From Halichondria panicea (taxonomy: Eukaryota; Porifera; Demospongiae; Suberitida; Halichondriidae): a stretch of 64,000 nt of DNA. The stretch covers positions 6,403,122-6,467,121 of the forward strand of contig NC_087377.1 of the NCBI RefSeq assembly GCF_963675165.1, written 5' to 3'. Below the pieces are notes generated by a model. It was not told the DNA's origin, did no database searches, and saw only the letters and a program-made list of their open reading frames with translations. Shown here piece by piece: positions 1 through 14,600 of the stretch; within the stretch, counting starts at the first letter, position 1; each line of letters starts with the position of its first letter. The position numbers and the translations under genes are program-made.

Positions 1-3000
1 ATTGGTAATCCGTAAAGTGGATGCGGTGGCTCCTTCGATCTCTCCATCAGGACCAAACCACTGGTAGCTCAGTCCCTCTCCGGTTGCCACCACACTGAGC
101 GTGGCATTCCCACCCCGCTCAACGTCCACATTCTCTGGTTGGGTCCCAATCACGGGGGCTTCGCCTGAAACCGACATGCACACGAGTAATAATACCTGAG
201 CCGAACAAATACGCATGTTTCAATTAATCTCACCGATAGACAGGGTTGCAGCATCAGAGATGACTGATCCCGCACTGTTGGTCACAACGACTGTGTAGTC
301 TCCAGCATCGCCAGACTCAACATTGATGATTTGCAGGGTGGATGAATTGGATCCTTCGATGTCTCCGTCAACGTCAGTGAGAGCGTCCCCGCCAGGACCA
401 AACCACTGGTAGCTCAACAGTCCTTCACCAGAGGCTTCCACGGTGAATGTGGCAGTCCCACCCGCTTCCGCAGCATTCACATCGCTCGGCTGTACGTCAA
501 TTGCAGGACCTGTACACAAAGGCAAGTAAAGCATGAACATGCACGCCCGCCACACAGACACAAACTGAGCCGTAAGAATATAGGCATGTTTTAAATCTCA
601 CCAATAGACAGACTTGCAGCATCAGAGGTGACTGATCCCGCACTGTTGGTCACAACGACCGTGTAGTCTCCCGCATCGCCAGGCTCAGCGTTGAAAACTG
701 TCAACGTTCCTGAAGTGGACCCCTCAATCTCTCCGTCACTGTCAGTCAGAGCCACTCCGCCAGGACCAAACCACTGGTAGGTCAGTCCTGCACCAGAGGC
801 CTCCACGGTGAATGAGGCACTTCCGCCTTGCTCGACACCCACACTCTCTGGTTGGGTCTCAATTTCAGGGGCTACATAGAGTGAGTAGTGAAACGATCAG
901 CACTGAACTCAGCATTGCTTGTTTGGCACGAACAATGGAAGGGATTCACCACCGAGTCGACCATAATCAACTGGACCGCTCACCCACTTTTTAGAGGCTC
1001 AACGTGCTATGCTGCTATCAGCGGTGCACACACATGCAGTTACGTTGAGGAGGATCGAGCTTAGTTTACACTCTATAATTGTAGTTTACACGGCCATGAC
1101 GTACGTACTACGATAAACACAAACAAGGGGAACGACACTTTCACCATAATATACTAAAAAGTTTAACGCATGCTGCCCACACGCACTCAATTCGGTACGA
1201 ACTCAAGAAACGGCTCGGCCAGGGTGAATATACATTTACCTGTGGTTGTGATTGTAATGGTTGACGTGAAACCAGCTCCATCCGCTGGATCGGTTGCACT
1301 GATGACAATGGTCTGGCTTCCTGAAGCTCCAGCGACAGACACAAAGAACGGGAATTGTCCACCTGCATGCAAACAGAAACAATGCGTCAATCACACGAGA
1401 CCAACAAACGATGGATGAATTAAGGCATGCAGCAGAGACACCAAAACTCACATCCTTCTGTTACTGATGAATCATTGAAGCTGCACTCAAAGTCCAAGCC
1501 GTCGAGGTCCCTACTTGACGTGCAGCTCACACTCACTTGCTGAGACTCAGCGAGGAACTCGGCACTGCAGTTCAGGATCAGAGGAGCAAGTGTGGGACCT
1601 TGGGTAGGTTGAGCTGCATGTGTGGAATGGGGAACGTTTGACTAGCACACACTGACTATTATTATATCCTTCCGAAAACCACACGTATAATTACACATGC
1701 ACTAGCAAGAATAATTATAATTGCACTTGAACCGGAAAAATAGGCATGTTTCAATCTCTCACCAATAGACAGAGTTGCAGCATCAGAGACGACTGATCCC
1801 GCACTGTTGGTCACAACGACTGTGTAATCTCCAGCATCTCCAGACTCAGCATTGATAATTTGCAGGGTGGATGAATTGGATCCTTCGATGTCTCCGTCGA
1901 CGTCAGTGAGAGCGTTCCCGCCAGGACCAAACCACTGGTAGCTCAATCCTTCACCAGAGGCTTCCACGGTGAGTGTGGCAGTTCCACCCGCTTCCGCATT
2001 CACATCGCTCGGTTGTACGTCAATTGCAGGACCTGTACACAAAGACGAGTAAAGCATGGACATGCCCGCCACACATGCAGACACAAATCAGATGAACTCA
2101 CCGACGGAGAGTGAGACAGTGTCAGAATCGACAATTCCTCCATTGACAGTTGTAATTCGCACTCTATAGTCGCCAGCGTCATCTGGTCCAGCATTGGTAA
2201 TCCGTAAAGTGGATGCGGTGGCTCCTTCGATCTCTCCATCAGGACCAAACCACTGGTAGCTCAGTCCCTCTCCGGTTGCCACCACACTGAGCGTGGCATT
2301 CCCACCCCGCTCAACGTCCACATTCTCTGGTTGGGTCCCAATCACGGGGGCTTCGCCTGAAACCGACATGCACACGAGTAATAATACCTGAGCCGAACAA
2401 ATACGCATGTTTCAATTAATCTCACCGATAGACAGGGTTGCAGCATCAGAGATGACTGATCCCGCACTGTTGGTCACAACGACTGTGTAGTCTCCAGCAT
2501 CGCCAGACTCAACATTGATGATTTGCAGGGTGGATGAATTGGATCCTTCGATGTCTCCGTCAACGTTAGTGAGAGCGTCCCCGCCAGGACCAAACCACTG
2601 GTAGCTCAACAGTCCTTCACCAGAGGCGTCCACGGTGAATGTGGCAGTCCCACCCGCTTCCGCAGCATTCACATCGCTCGGCTGTACGTCAATTGCAGGA
2701 CCTGCACACAAAGGCAAGTAAAGCATGAACATGCACGCCCGCCACACAGACACAAACTGAGCCGTAAGAATATAGGCATGTTTCAAATCTCACCAATAGA
2801 CAGACTTGCAGCATCAGAGGTGACTGATCCCGCACTGTTGGTCACAACGACCGTGTAGTCTCCCGCATCGCCAGGCTCAGCGTTGAAAACTGTCAACGTT
2901 CCTGAAGTGGACCCCTCAATCTCTCCGTCACTGTCAGTCAGAGCCACTCCGCCAGGACCAAACCACTGGTAGGTCAGTCCTGCACCAGAGGCCTCCACGG

Positions 3001-5613
3001 TGAATGAGGCACTTCCGCCTTGCTCGACACCCACACTCTCTGGTTGGGTCTCAATTTCAGGGGCTACATAGAGTGAGTAGTGAAACGATCAGCACTGAAC
3101 TCAGCATTGCTTGTTTGGCACGAACAATGGAAGGGATTCACCACCGAGTCGACCATAATCAACTGGACCGCTCACCCACTTTTTAGAAGCTCAACGTGCT
3201 ATGCTGCTATCAGCGGTGCACACACATGCAGTTACGTTGAGGAGGATCGAGCTTAGTTTACACTCTATAATTGTAGTTTACACGGCCATGACGTACGTAC
3301 TACGATAAACACAAACAAGGGGAACGACACTTTCACCATAATATACTAAAAAGTTTAACGCATGCTGCCCACACGCACTCAATTCGGTACGAACTCAAGA
3401 AACGGTTCGGCCAGGGTGAATATACATTTACCTGTGGTTGTGATTGTAATGGTTGACGTGAAACCAGCTCCATCCGCTTGATCGGTTGCACTGATGACAA
3501 TGGTCTGGCTTCCTGAAGCTCCAGCGACAGACACAAAGAACGGGAATTGTCCACCTGCATGCAAACAGAAACAATGCGTCAATCACACGAGACCAACAAA
3601 CGATGGATGAATTAAGGCATGCAGCAGAGACACCAAAACTCACATCCTTCTGTTACTGATGAATCATTGAAGCTGCACTCAAAGTCCAAGCCGTCGAGGT
3701 CCCTACTTGACGTGCAGCTCACACTCACTTGCTGAGACTCAGCGAGGAACTCGGCACTGCAGTTCAGGATCAGAGGAGCAAGTGTGGGACCTTGGGTAGG
3801 TTGAGCTGCATGTGTGGAATGGGGAACGTTTGACTAGCACACACTGACTATTATTATATCCTTCCGAAAACCACACGTATAATTACACATGCACTAGCAA
3901 GAATAATTATAATTGCACTTGAACCAGAAAAATAGGCATGTTTCAATCTCTCACCAATAGACAGAGTTGCAGCATCAGAGACGACTGATCCCGTACTGTT
4001 GGTCACAACGACCGTGTAATCTCCAGCATCGCCAGACTCAACATTGATAATTTGCAGGGTGGATGAATTGGATCCTTCGATGTTTCCGTCGACGTCAGTG
4101 AGAGCGTTCCCGCCAGGACCAAACCACTGGTAGCTCAATCCTTCACCAGAGGCTTTCACGGTGAATGTAGCATTTCCACCAACTCCAACTTCTATATCAC
4201 TAGGCTGACTTGTAATGACTGGTGGTTGAGTAGCTGCAGCTGCACCAGAAAACGATCTTGATATAGCTAGGAGGTTACATCTAGAACTTACCAATGTATA
4301 ATATGGCCTCTTCAGAATCTACTGATCCACCAAGATTGGACGCACGGACACTGTAGTTTCCAGCATCACCAGACTGAGCAAAAACGATCTGCAAAGTAGT
4401 TGTAGTGGATCCCTCAATCCTTCCATTACTGTCTGTGAGAGCCCCTCCATTGGCACCAAACCATTGGTAGGTCAGTCCTGCACCAGAGGCTTCCACGGTG
4501 AATGTGGCATTGGCACCAATAGTAACTCTAACACTGATTGGCTGTCTTGTAATTACTGGTTCAGTGACTGTAGCAAAGCAGATTGTGAAGCATCAAGCAC
4601 TATCGCACACCACTTATCTTTTTGACTCACCTATAGTTAGCGTGGCCTCCTCAGAATCCACTGACCCACCAATATTGGATACAAGAACTGTGTAGTTTCC
4701 AGCATCACCAGATTGAGCAGCAACTATCTGCAATGTAGCTGCAGTGGATCCTTCAATCCTTCCATCACTGTCTGTGAGAGACTCTCCGTCAGGACCAAAC
4801 CATTGGTAGGTCAGTCCTTCACCAAATGCCTCCACCGTAAATGTGGCAGTTGAACCTGCAGCAGCTTCAACATCGTTTGGCTGTCTTGTAATTACGGGTG
4901 GATCAACTGTGGAAGAACAATCATAATTATATCGACTCTGTTCACCATTATTGATGAAACGTCAATCAAAGGGCAGTATATCATCGCACCATATAAATAT
5001 ATACAACATACCTATGGTTAGCGTGACCTCCTCAGAATCCACTAATCCAGCAACATTGGATACACTAACTCCGTAGTTTCCAGCATCACCAGACTGAGCA
5101 TCAACGATCCGCAATGTGTCTGTAATAGATCCCTCAATCTCACCGGTGTTGTCGGTCAGAGCTTCTCCGTCGAGGCCATACCACTGGTAGCTCAGTCCTT
5201 CACCAGAAGCCTCCACAATAAATGTGGCAGTTGAACCAGCAGCAACTTCAACATTGCTTGGTTGCCTTGTAATTTCAGGTGGAGAGACTGAAAGAATAAA
5301 AAATCAAAAAATGAATGTCATGGAGGTTATCTCTGTTCAACTTCACCAATTGTCAAAGTTGCTTCATTTGAAAATATGTATCCGCCAGTAGCGAACACTT
5401 GAACACGGTAGTTTCCAACATCATCTGATTGAGCACTGACAATCCGCAAGGTAGCTGTAGTGGATCCCTCAATATCTCCTTCACTGTCCGTGAGAGCTTC
5501 ACCATTAGGACCAAACCACTGGTAGCTCAGATCTGTCCCAGAGGCCACAACAGAAAACGTGGAGGTTCCACCAGTGGCCACTCCACTACTTCTTGGCTGG
5601 TTAACAATGAACA
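1..5613 (-). CDS. Ig array 3 (runs off the left edge)
   Basis: Exons 5347-5613, 5012-5287, 4631-4906, 4292-4567, 3955-4239 (Ig), 3644-3805 and 3432-3554 (C-domain), 2794-3063, 2426-2701, 2102-2356, 1763-2032 (Ig), 1452-1613 and 1240-1362 (C-domain), 602-871, 234-509 (Ig) and 1-164 (partial B-type Ig). The first five Ig exons are the 36,370-bp-distant twins of array 1. The last part contains two copies of the 2.19-kb cassette. No terminal exon, transmembrane anchor or stop is in the window, so the C-terminus of the protein is unknown. Confidence 0.84.
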
Positions 5614-8600
5614 CTGCATGAGCAAGAAAGTGTAACTAACAATCATGACATTACAAGTAACGTACATTCAGCGATGAGAATGAAGCTAGATGAAAACAGA
5701 GCACCAGATGTAGGGGGTAGAAAAGGTGGACCAGAAAAGTCAGTACGGATCCTACGAACTTGAAACGCCTCCAGGCTCTCTGTGATATTGTCTGGATAGA
5801 GTGTAAATTCAAAGTCTACCGTCTGATCGTCCGGACCAAATACTAGCAGGACAGTATTCTCCCCTTGAGCTGATATAGAGTAGTCATTGTTACTAACACT
5901 TCCATCTCCATTCAATGTAGATATCGTGGCTGGTGAAATACTGGCATTTGGTGTGTTAGAGCTGGCTTCAATAGTAACAAGGAAGGTCTGTTCTGATATG
6001 CGCCCATCTTGCTTTTCAAGAGTAACAGTGACGTTCCGTGCCTCCTGAGGCTCAACAAAGGTGTATGATGCATTCTCAAACCCAATACGTATATCTGTAA
6101 TGGTAATTAAAGCCTCACAAACAATATTTAACATAAATGTTACAAACCATCGTCATCTTGAATGATGCAGAGTGATGAGCGTCTGCCTGAACTCTCGTCA
6201 TTGCTTCCTTGAACTGAGACAACAAGTATGAACACTTCCTCATCAGCTTCATCGAATTCATCATTTACGATAGGTATTTGGACGTCAACATCATTTTTCT
6301 GGGATCCGTCCTCGTCAGCCTCTACAGTTACAGCAATTGCATCTGGTGAGAAGTCTTGAAGGCTCTCAGGAAAACCTAAAAAGAGAATTCAAAAATAGTC
6401 ACTGATCATAACGAGTGTTGCAAACTGCGCTGTGCTAATGCCTCTCACCATGTTTTGCTTTCGTTCAAAAGTATCAGAGTGTTGGAAGAAAGTGTGTATA
6501 ATTATCTAACTGAGAATAACTGAGAAGAAAAGACTTGCATCTATTGTATTATAATTGACTTGTGTACATCCATCAGTGTTTTGTGGCTTCCAGACCTGAA
6601 GTATTTTGCCAGGATCTGGGGTTCAAAATTGCCAGAGGAGGTAGGACATGCATCACGTGCGCCTCAATTAATTAACAATCCAGGTTTAACAGCAAAAATT
6701 TGGACAAGGATTTGTGCATGAAAAGTAAGGATCTTCAAGCAGCCAAAACAGCAGCAATCCCAGGGTAATTTTCTCTAAAATTTAGCTATCATGTAGTGAA
6801 AGGATAGCAGTACTAACTTGTGGATTAGCAATCCCAGTGGGATCCCGGCTCAATAGCTTGAAATTCACCATCAAACCTACTGTACATAAGCTACTACGGA
6901 GAGCAGTCTATGGAGATTCATTCCATTGCCATGTGATTGATGACACATGTCCCACCTCCTCTGGCTAGCTGTTTAACAGCTCTTTTTCTGACTCTTGTAG
7001 CTATTAAACAAAAAGCTAGCGCTTCAGTGCAAGGCTGTGTTGAATAGAAAGTTTGTGCGAACAGATGATGCTATGAAAGATTCTAAAGAGACTGCAACAG
7101 CCTTCACTGTATAAAGTAAAATTAGCCATTAAACTACCGGTAGAAAACAAAGCTTTAGTTTGCAAATCCACGAATCAAAATCCAAGAGAACTTGGCAAGC
7201 CTATAGAAGCTGTTAGTTTTCATCGCATAGCAACCGTTGAGCAGTTATGGCTGAAATATGGAATACACACACACACACGTAGACGTACGTCTAGACATAG
7301 ACACACACACAGTCAGCTTTACAGTATCCCTCGAGGCATAATAACAAAAACTTACATCTAGCACGATTCGGAGAGTATGGATTGTCATCATCTGGGATAC
7401 CATCAGGTATTGGTTGACCCAATCTGATAGCATCTTCGACAGCGTACGGGGTCAGCAGTGCAGTAACCCTATTGGCCAGTCTTAAGTTCTTCCTGATGGT
7501 AACTTCTATAAATCCAGTTCTCTCAGAAGCACTGTAATCGTTTTCTTCCAACTCAAAGTTTACAACTAAAGAGAAAGTATGGTTTTCAAAAACAAGCAAG
7601 TAGCTATATAATAGCGTCGATTCTAGGCCGCAGGGAAGCAGCTTGGTATACTTTGCATGCACATGCATGCAAAGTATATTTCACAAATTTCACGATACAA
7701 ATTGTATAAACAGATTCACACAGATTATTTCAAACAGAACAAGGGTAACCTCAGATCAAACTCACATAATCTTGCATTTAGATACTCCTACTTTGTTATT
7801 GCCACCCATGTGTATGGAATAGGTTACCAACTTCAGTTGTGCAATCAACGGGGGACCTACCTTTAAACAATTTATTAGGTCACCTGTCATATTATATCCT
7901 TTTAATCCCAGTATTAAATCTTTTTTCCCCCCTCTTAGTTCTGTTTGTTTTGTTCGTTGTGTGCGTGTATATGTTTTGGGAAGCACCTAGATAGGATTAC
8001 CTTTTGTGCGACGCGTTCCATGCATGTATATGTATTGGATAATTATTTCACAAAGGAAGAATTTTTGTTGATCTATGGTGGTAAAATGTTCATGTTGAAT
8101 AATTGTGCTGCAGCAGTGTTGCATCTTCTAGCTCTGTTTAGCAAAGACTTTAAGAGGAGACCTTCCTGGCAGCTCTAGCTGTAGTTAGTAAGAGTGATGG
8201 ACTCTTCTTACACATTATTTTGTAGAGGTTGAATGAATAACTTCCTGAGTGTCGAGTCTAAAAGCTTTTAGGAGGATCGTTATATAGCTCTTTATCTTCA
8301 GAAATAACTTCTTGTCAAACATAAAAGGTAGCGCATAATTATTTGAAAGGCCATATCCAAAATTTGGTAGCAGATAGATCGACTTGCCTGGTCCGTAATC
8401 AAGGAACAATAAAGGGCGTAAACCAAAGCAGGACTCAGTTATCTTTGCACAATACTTATGTAGTGAGTGTACTAACTTCAGATTACAAAATAGTGTATAA
8501 TACTGTACCAGGCCGCTCCTCCGAGTTTCGAGGGCGGCCTGGAATCGAATGTATTCAGCACGTACAATATTTCATTTGTGATAGCTCACCGTCACTGTCT

Positions 8601-11600
8601 ATAATCACAACTGTTAGACTGTTTAGAAACAATGCGTTGGGAGATGGTGGGGTGGATATTAGAGTCAGCTCAAACAGGAGCGTTTCATCATCCTCTGCAG
8701 CAATACTGTCAGCTCTCAGAGTGAACTGGTAGATAGCATTCCTAGTTGTAAATACTCTAAATCTAGGATTTCCCAAAGAGTAGTCTCTGGTGGGACCTGC
8801 ATATATAGCAGGTGGGAAATTGTTGTGACTTTGCTTGTCACACATCAAATTAACATACTTGCAGTTCCAGCAGGGTCTACTGCAACGTTTCCTAGAAGGA
8901 TGGTAGTGGTGGTACTAGGACGCTTCAGATATCCAATCTCAATCTCATAAGCAGAAAAACGCTCAGGTAGAACAAGACGATTCTCCAGGAATCCATACAC
9001 TACATACAGCAAAAATAACTCGTTCCTTAGAAAATTGATCAGAGTAAATAAACATACCTATACAATCAAAGCATTGGTCCGATGTTGTGTATGATAGTGC
9101 CTCTGTATTGACACAGCACTCTCTTCTCTCAATCTCTTCTGAACCCGTAGCTCCCAGCCCAATAGTGTCACCAGAACATTGGTAGTCAAGAAAACACCCA
9201 CGGATAAAGCTAGGATCTGCAGAAATATATACATCATAATTTACGAATTAGCAATACTGATTGAAACTTGTTTCTTTTCATGTATAATTATGGGCATGGT
9301 GACTTTATCCCGAGACACGTGGTGGTTGCGGGTTTTAGTAGTTGGACAAGGACAGTGTATTTGCTTGTTATAATTTGTGTGTCACGGTATTCTGAGCCTG
9401 CATTCCCACCTGGATGTCAAAGTACTGTGTTCTTACAGCATGGATATGCAGCCTCAACATAACTAAAACTTTTAGTTGTATAACTGCGAGCAAAAGCTAA
9501 GAAGCTTAAGCTTGGGTGTGGTTTCCTGGCATTGAAACGCGAATATTAGACCCATAAAATTTTCTGCTGAGGGCTCTGGAGCCAGAACACGTACCACAGC
9601 AGTAATGATATTCTCAAAGCCTTACCAGAGCTTAGGGCATAATAATTATATTATGTACATGAGGTTTATATTTCAAAAACACGTATTTTAATCGGCCTGC
9701 ATTCGAGGCTAGATCTTTTAAAATACTCTTCTGCACTTTTTCTGCAATTTTATAGATCTACAACTACCGACGATTAATTTTAAGCAATTTGTGCTCTTTG
9801 TTTCATACTGTAGGTGACAAATATAGGTGTCTCTACAACAAACAAAAGGTTTAATCTCTCTTACTAAAATAATGGTTTAAAGCCTGACTAATTTATTGTA
9901 GCCAAACTATGTCGCCTATTATCTCATCATGTCCTACAGTATAAAAGCTATATTAATTTTGTCAATTAAGAAACTTACTGAACGTCAAAAAGGCACGATC
10001 AGAAATGACAGATCCATCAGAGTTTGACACTACACAACTATAGCCTCCAGCATTACTCAGTTGCACATTTAAGATCTGCAGAGTGGGTGTATTTGACCCT
10101 TCAATCTCTCCAGCTTGGTCTGAAAGGGGCTCTCCATCCGGGCCAAACCACTCGTAGCTCAATCCTTCACCAGAGGCTTCCACGGTGAATGTCGCAGTTC
10201 CACCCACTTCCGCATTCACATCGCTCGGTTGTACGTCAATTGCAGGACCTGTACACAAAGACGAGTAAAGCATGGACATGCCCGCCACACATGCATGCAG
10301 ACACAAATCAGATAAACTCACCGACGGAAAGTGAGACAATGTCAGAATCAATAATTCCTCCATTGGCAGTTGTAATTCGCACTCTATACTCTCCAGCGGC
10401 ATCTGATCCAGAGTTGATAATCCGTAGAGTGGATGTGGTGGCTCCTTCAATCGCCCCATCACTATCGAAGAGTGGTTCTCCATCAGGACCAAACCACTGG
10501 TAGCTCAGTCCCTCTCCGGTTGCCACCACACTGAGCGTGGCATTCCCACCCCCTTCAACGTTCACATTCTCTGGTTGAGTCCCAATCACGGGACTTTCAC
10601 CTGAAAACGCCATACAAGCAAGTAATAAACTTGAATGGTGAAAGTACGCAGCTCACCAATAGATAGAGTTGCTGCATCAGAGACGACTGATCCCGCACTG
10701 TTGGTCACAACGACTGTGTAATCTCCAGCATCGCCAGACTCAACATCGATAATTTGCAGGGTGGATGAATTGGATCCTTCGATGTCTCCGTCGACGTCAG
10801 TGAGAGCGTTCCCGCCAGGACCAAACCACTGGTAGCTCAATCCTTCACCAGAGGCTTCCACGGTGAGTGTGGCAGTTCCACCCGCTTCCGCATTCACATC
10901 GCTCGGTTGTACGTCAATTGCAGGACCTGTACACAAAGACGAGTAAAGCATGGACATGCCCGCCACACATGCAGACACAAATCAGATGAACTCACCGACG
11001 GAAAGTGAGACAGTGTCAGAATCGACAATTCCTCTATTGACAGTTGTAATTCGCACTCTATAGTCGCCAGCGTCATCTGGTCCAGCATTGGTAATCTGTA
11101 AAGTGGATGCGGTGGCTCCTTCAATCTCTCCATCAGGACCAAACCACTGGTAGCTCAGTCCCTCTCCGGTTGCCACCACACTGAGCGTGGCATTCCCACC
11201 CCGCTCAACGTCCACATTCTCTGGTTGGGTCCCAATCACGGGGGCTTCGCCTGAAACCGACATGCACACGAGTAATAATGCCTGAGCCGCATGTTTCAAT
11301 TAATCTCACCGATAGACAGGGTTGCAGCATCAGAGGTGACTGATCCCGCACTGTTGGTCACAACGACTGTGTAGTCTCCAGCATCGCCAGGCTCAGCGTT
11401 GAAAACAGTCAACGTTCCTGAAGTGGACCCCTCAATCTCTCCGTCACTGTCAGTCAGAGCCACTCCGCCAGGACCAAACCACTGGTAGGTCAGTCCTGCA
11501 CCAGAGGCCTCCACGGTGAATGAGGCACTTCCGCCTTGCTCGACACCCACACTCTCTGGTTGGGTCTCAATTTCAGGGGCTACATAGAGTGAGTAATGAA

Positions 11601-14600
11601 ACGATCAGCACTGAACTCGGCATTGCTTGTTTGGCACGAACAACGGAAGGGATTCACCACCGAGTCGACCATAATCAACTGGACCGCTCACCCACTTTTC
11701 AGAGGCTCAACGTGCTATGCTGCTATCAGCGGTGCACACACATGCAGTTACGTTGAGGAGGATCGAGCTTAGTTTACACTCTATAATTGTAGTTTACACG
11801 GCCATGACGTACGTACTACGATAAACACAAATAAGGGGAATGACACTTTCACTATAATATACTAAAAAGTTTAACGCATGCTGCCCACACGCACTCAATT
11901 TGGTACGAACTCAAGAAACGGCTCGGCCAGGGTGAATATACATTTACCTGTGGTTGTGATTGTAATGGTTGACGTGAAACCAGCTCCATCCGCTGGATCG
12001 GTTGCACTGATGACAATGGTCTGGCTTCCTGAAGCTCCAGCGACAGACACAAAGAACGGGAATTGTCCACCTGCATGCAAACAGAAACAATGCGTCAATC
12101 ACACGAGACCAACAAACGATGGATGAAGGCATGCAGCAGAGACACCAAAACTCACATCCTTCTGTTACTGATGAATCATTGAAGCTGCACTCAAAGTCCA
12201 AGCCGTCGAGGTCCCTACTTGACGTGCAGCTCACACTCACTTGCTGAGACTCAGCGAGGAACTCGGCACTGCAGTTCAGGATCAGAGGAGCAAGTGTGGG
12301 ACCTTGGGTAGGTTGAGCTGCATGTGTGGAATGGGGAACGTTTGACTAGCACACACTGACTATTATTATATCCTTCCGAAAACCACACGTATAATTACAC
12401 ATGCTAGTACTAGCAAGAATATAATTGCACTTGAACCGGAAAAATAGGCATGTTTCAATCTCTCACCAATAGACAGAGTTGCCGCATCAGAGACGACTGA
12501 TCCCGCACTGTTGGTCACAACGACTGTGTAATCTCCAGCATCGCCAGACTCAACATTGATAATTTGCAGGTTGGATGTATTGGATCCTTTGATGTCTCCG
12601 TCGACGTCAGTGAGAGCGTTCCCGCCAGGACCAAACCACTGGTAGCACAGTCTACGACCGGAGGTTACCACCGTTAATGTGGCAATTTCTCCGGTGCTGA
12701 TAGTAACGTCACTTGGTTGTACTTCGATAATAGGAAGACACACTTGCTCAAAGGTTAGCAGGCAACTATCTTTCTTCGGACGGTCTCCGTTGTTTAATTC
12801 ACATAATCTGATGCGCTGACAGAATGGTCGCTGGGTTTCTACGTACACCTTACACTCATATCCAAGTGCACAGTCAAACGCAGCACAGGGATCATCTACA
12901 CATCACACAAAATATTATGTAAACCTTAAGAAATTGTGTGGACACAAGCATTGTGTTCAACATTATGCGAACATGTACACTCACAAAACTCACTGATGTA
13001 GATATCTGCGTCAGAGGCCAGTCTTGCACCAGAGGCCTCCACGCTGAATGAGGCATTTCCGGTTTGCTCGTCAAGTTCAGTGGCTACATAGAGTGCGTAG
13101 TAAAACGATCAGCACTGCCCTCAACGTTACTTTGCACAATATGGACTTTCAAACTCACCAATGAACAGTTCAGCACCATTCGAATCCACACATCCAGCAG
13201 CACTGGACACTCGGACAAAGTAGTCTCCAGCATCGCCAGACTGAGCATTGAAAATTTCCAGACTAGCTGTTCTAGATCCTCTGATCCCCCTGGAACTGAC
13301 TGAAAGAGCCTCTCCTATAGGACCAAACCACTGGTAGCTCAGTCCACGACCGGAGGCTACCACCGTCAATGTGGCACTTCCTCCGGTGCTGATAGTAACG
13401 TCACTTGGTTGTACTTCGATAACAGGTAAACATACTTGCACCGAAATTAGCAGGCAAACTCTGCAGTCTCTGTTGCACTTACAGAATGGTAGCTTGGTTT
13501 CTACGTCTACCGCACACTCATGTCCAAATACACAGTCAACAACAGCACAGGCAGCACCTATACATAGGCAATAGATTTTGGAAGGCCATACTGATCGAGT
13601 CACAAAACGTTTCACAGACATATGCAGACTCATGGAATTATTACACAACAATGTCATAAGTTGCTGTGGTGTTGCTATATGCAGCAAGCTGCGCTGTGCT
13701 AATGCCTCTCGCCATGTTATACTTTCGCTCAAAAGTATTAGAGTGTAGGGGTAGTAGGTTAGTAGGGGTAGTAGGGGGAATCATAGATACAAGAGGAAGA
13801 GAATTGGAAACGAGGTCACGTGAACTCAATTAGCATAGACTATCCTCGTTAGACGGAATAATGTGGGCGTGGTTTACACTAATAGTGTACACACAGACCA
13901 CAAATGGCACGAATAAAGATCTAGCGTTGTATCTATGGTGCTAGTAAGGCACACAGTCATACATCATACTAGTATTGGTATTCTTTCTCAGCACAGGTTT
14001 TTGCTCTCTTCTCCCTCCACCCATGCCGCAGCAGATCTGTATGGACAGAAATAGCATAAAATATCACACCATTCAGATTGGGAAAAACAGCACCACAAGA
14101 CTAGTTAAAAAATGTTATGAACATTTGCAGTATAAGATACCTACATTGTAAGTCAGCACAACAAAGCCATCTTTTCCTTTTATTTCATGTAACTACGGAT
14201 CAACGGTAGGCTTTTACATTTTAAAAACTAGCCGATGCAGTGCAGCAGAATTAGGGAAAGTGTTAGTTGTAGCAGTTTTCAAGTCCTATAATAGTACTGT
14301 ATAAGTGAGTTACTACCCACAAAGTGTAATAAATGGGTCTATCTCTTCAACTTTGTGTGCTTACTATCTCATACGAAAATAATTGATGCATGCAGTGACG
14401 CTCTTAAATCAACTTAGCTTATCTTGGTAGTCCGAAGAATCGCTCCAAATACGTTCTTTGCCACAACATTTTGCTCGCTTACAATAAAACGCGGATCAAT
14501 TCTGGGGCTTACTGTAGGATTGATAGCGCACGTGATCTCATTTCCAATTATTTTCCTCTTGTATCTATGGGGGAATAAGCTTCTTTCTATAATGAATTTG

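Noticed and set aside
220-561. Ig open frames beginning with signal-peptide-like MSVWRACMFMLYLPLCTG (many copies)
   Set aside because: The hydrophobic start is read-through of the short intron upstream of the acceptor (tgtacag); in-frame splicing from the previous Ig exon explains the locus, so I do not call separate secreted single-Ig genes.
812-994. Plus-strand open frames opposite the Ig and C-domain exons
   Set aside because: Shadows of the minus-strand exons; repeated only because the exons repeat, and without splice or domain support.
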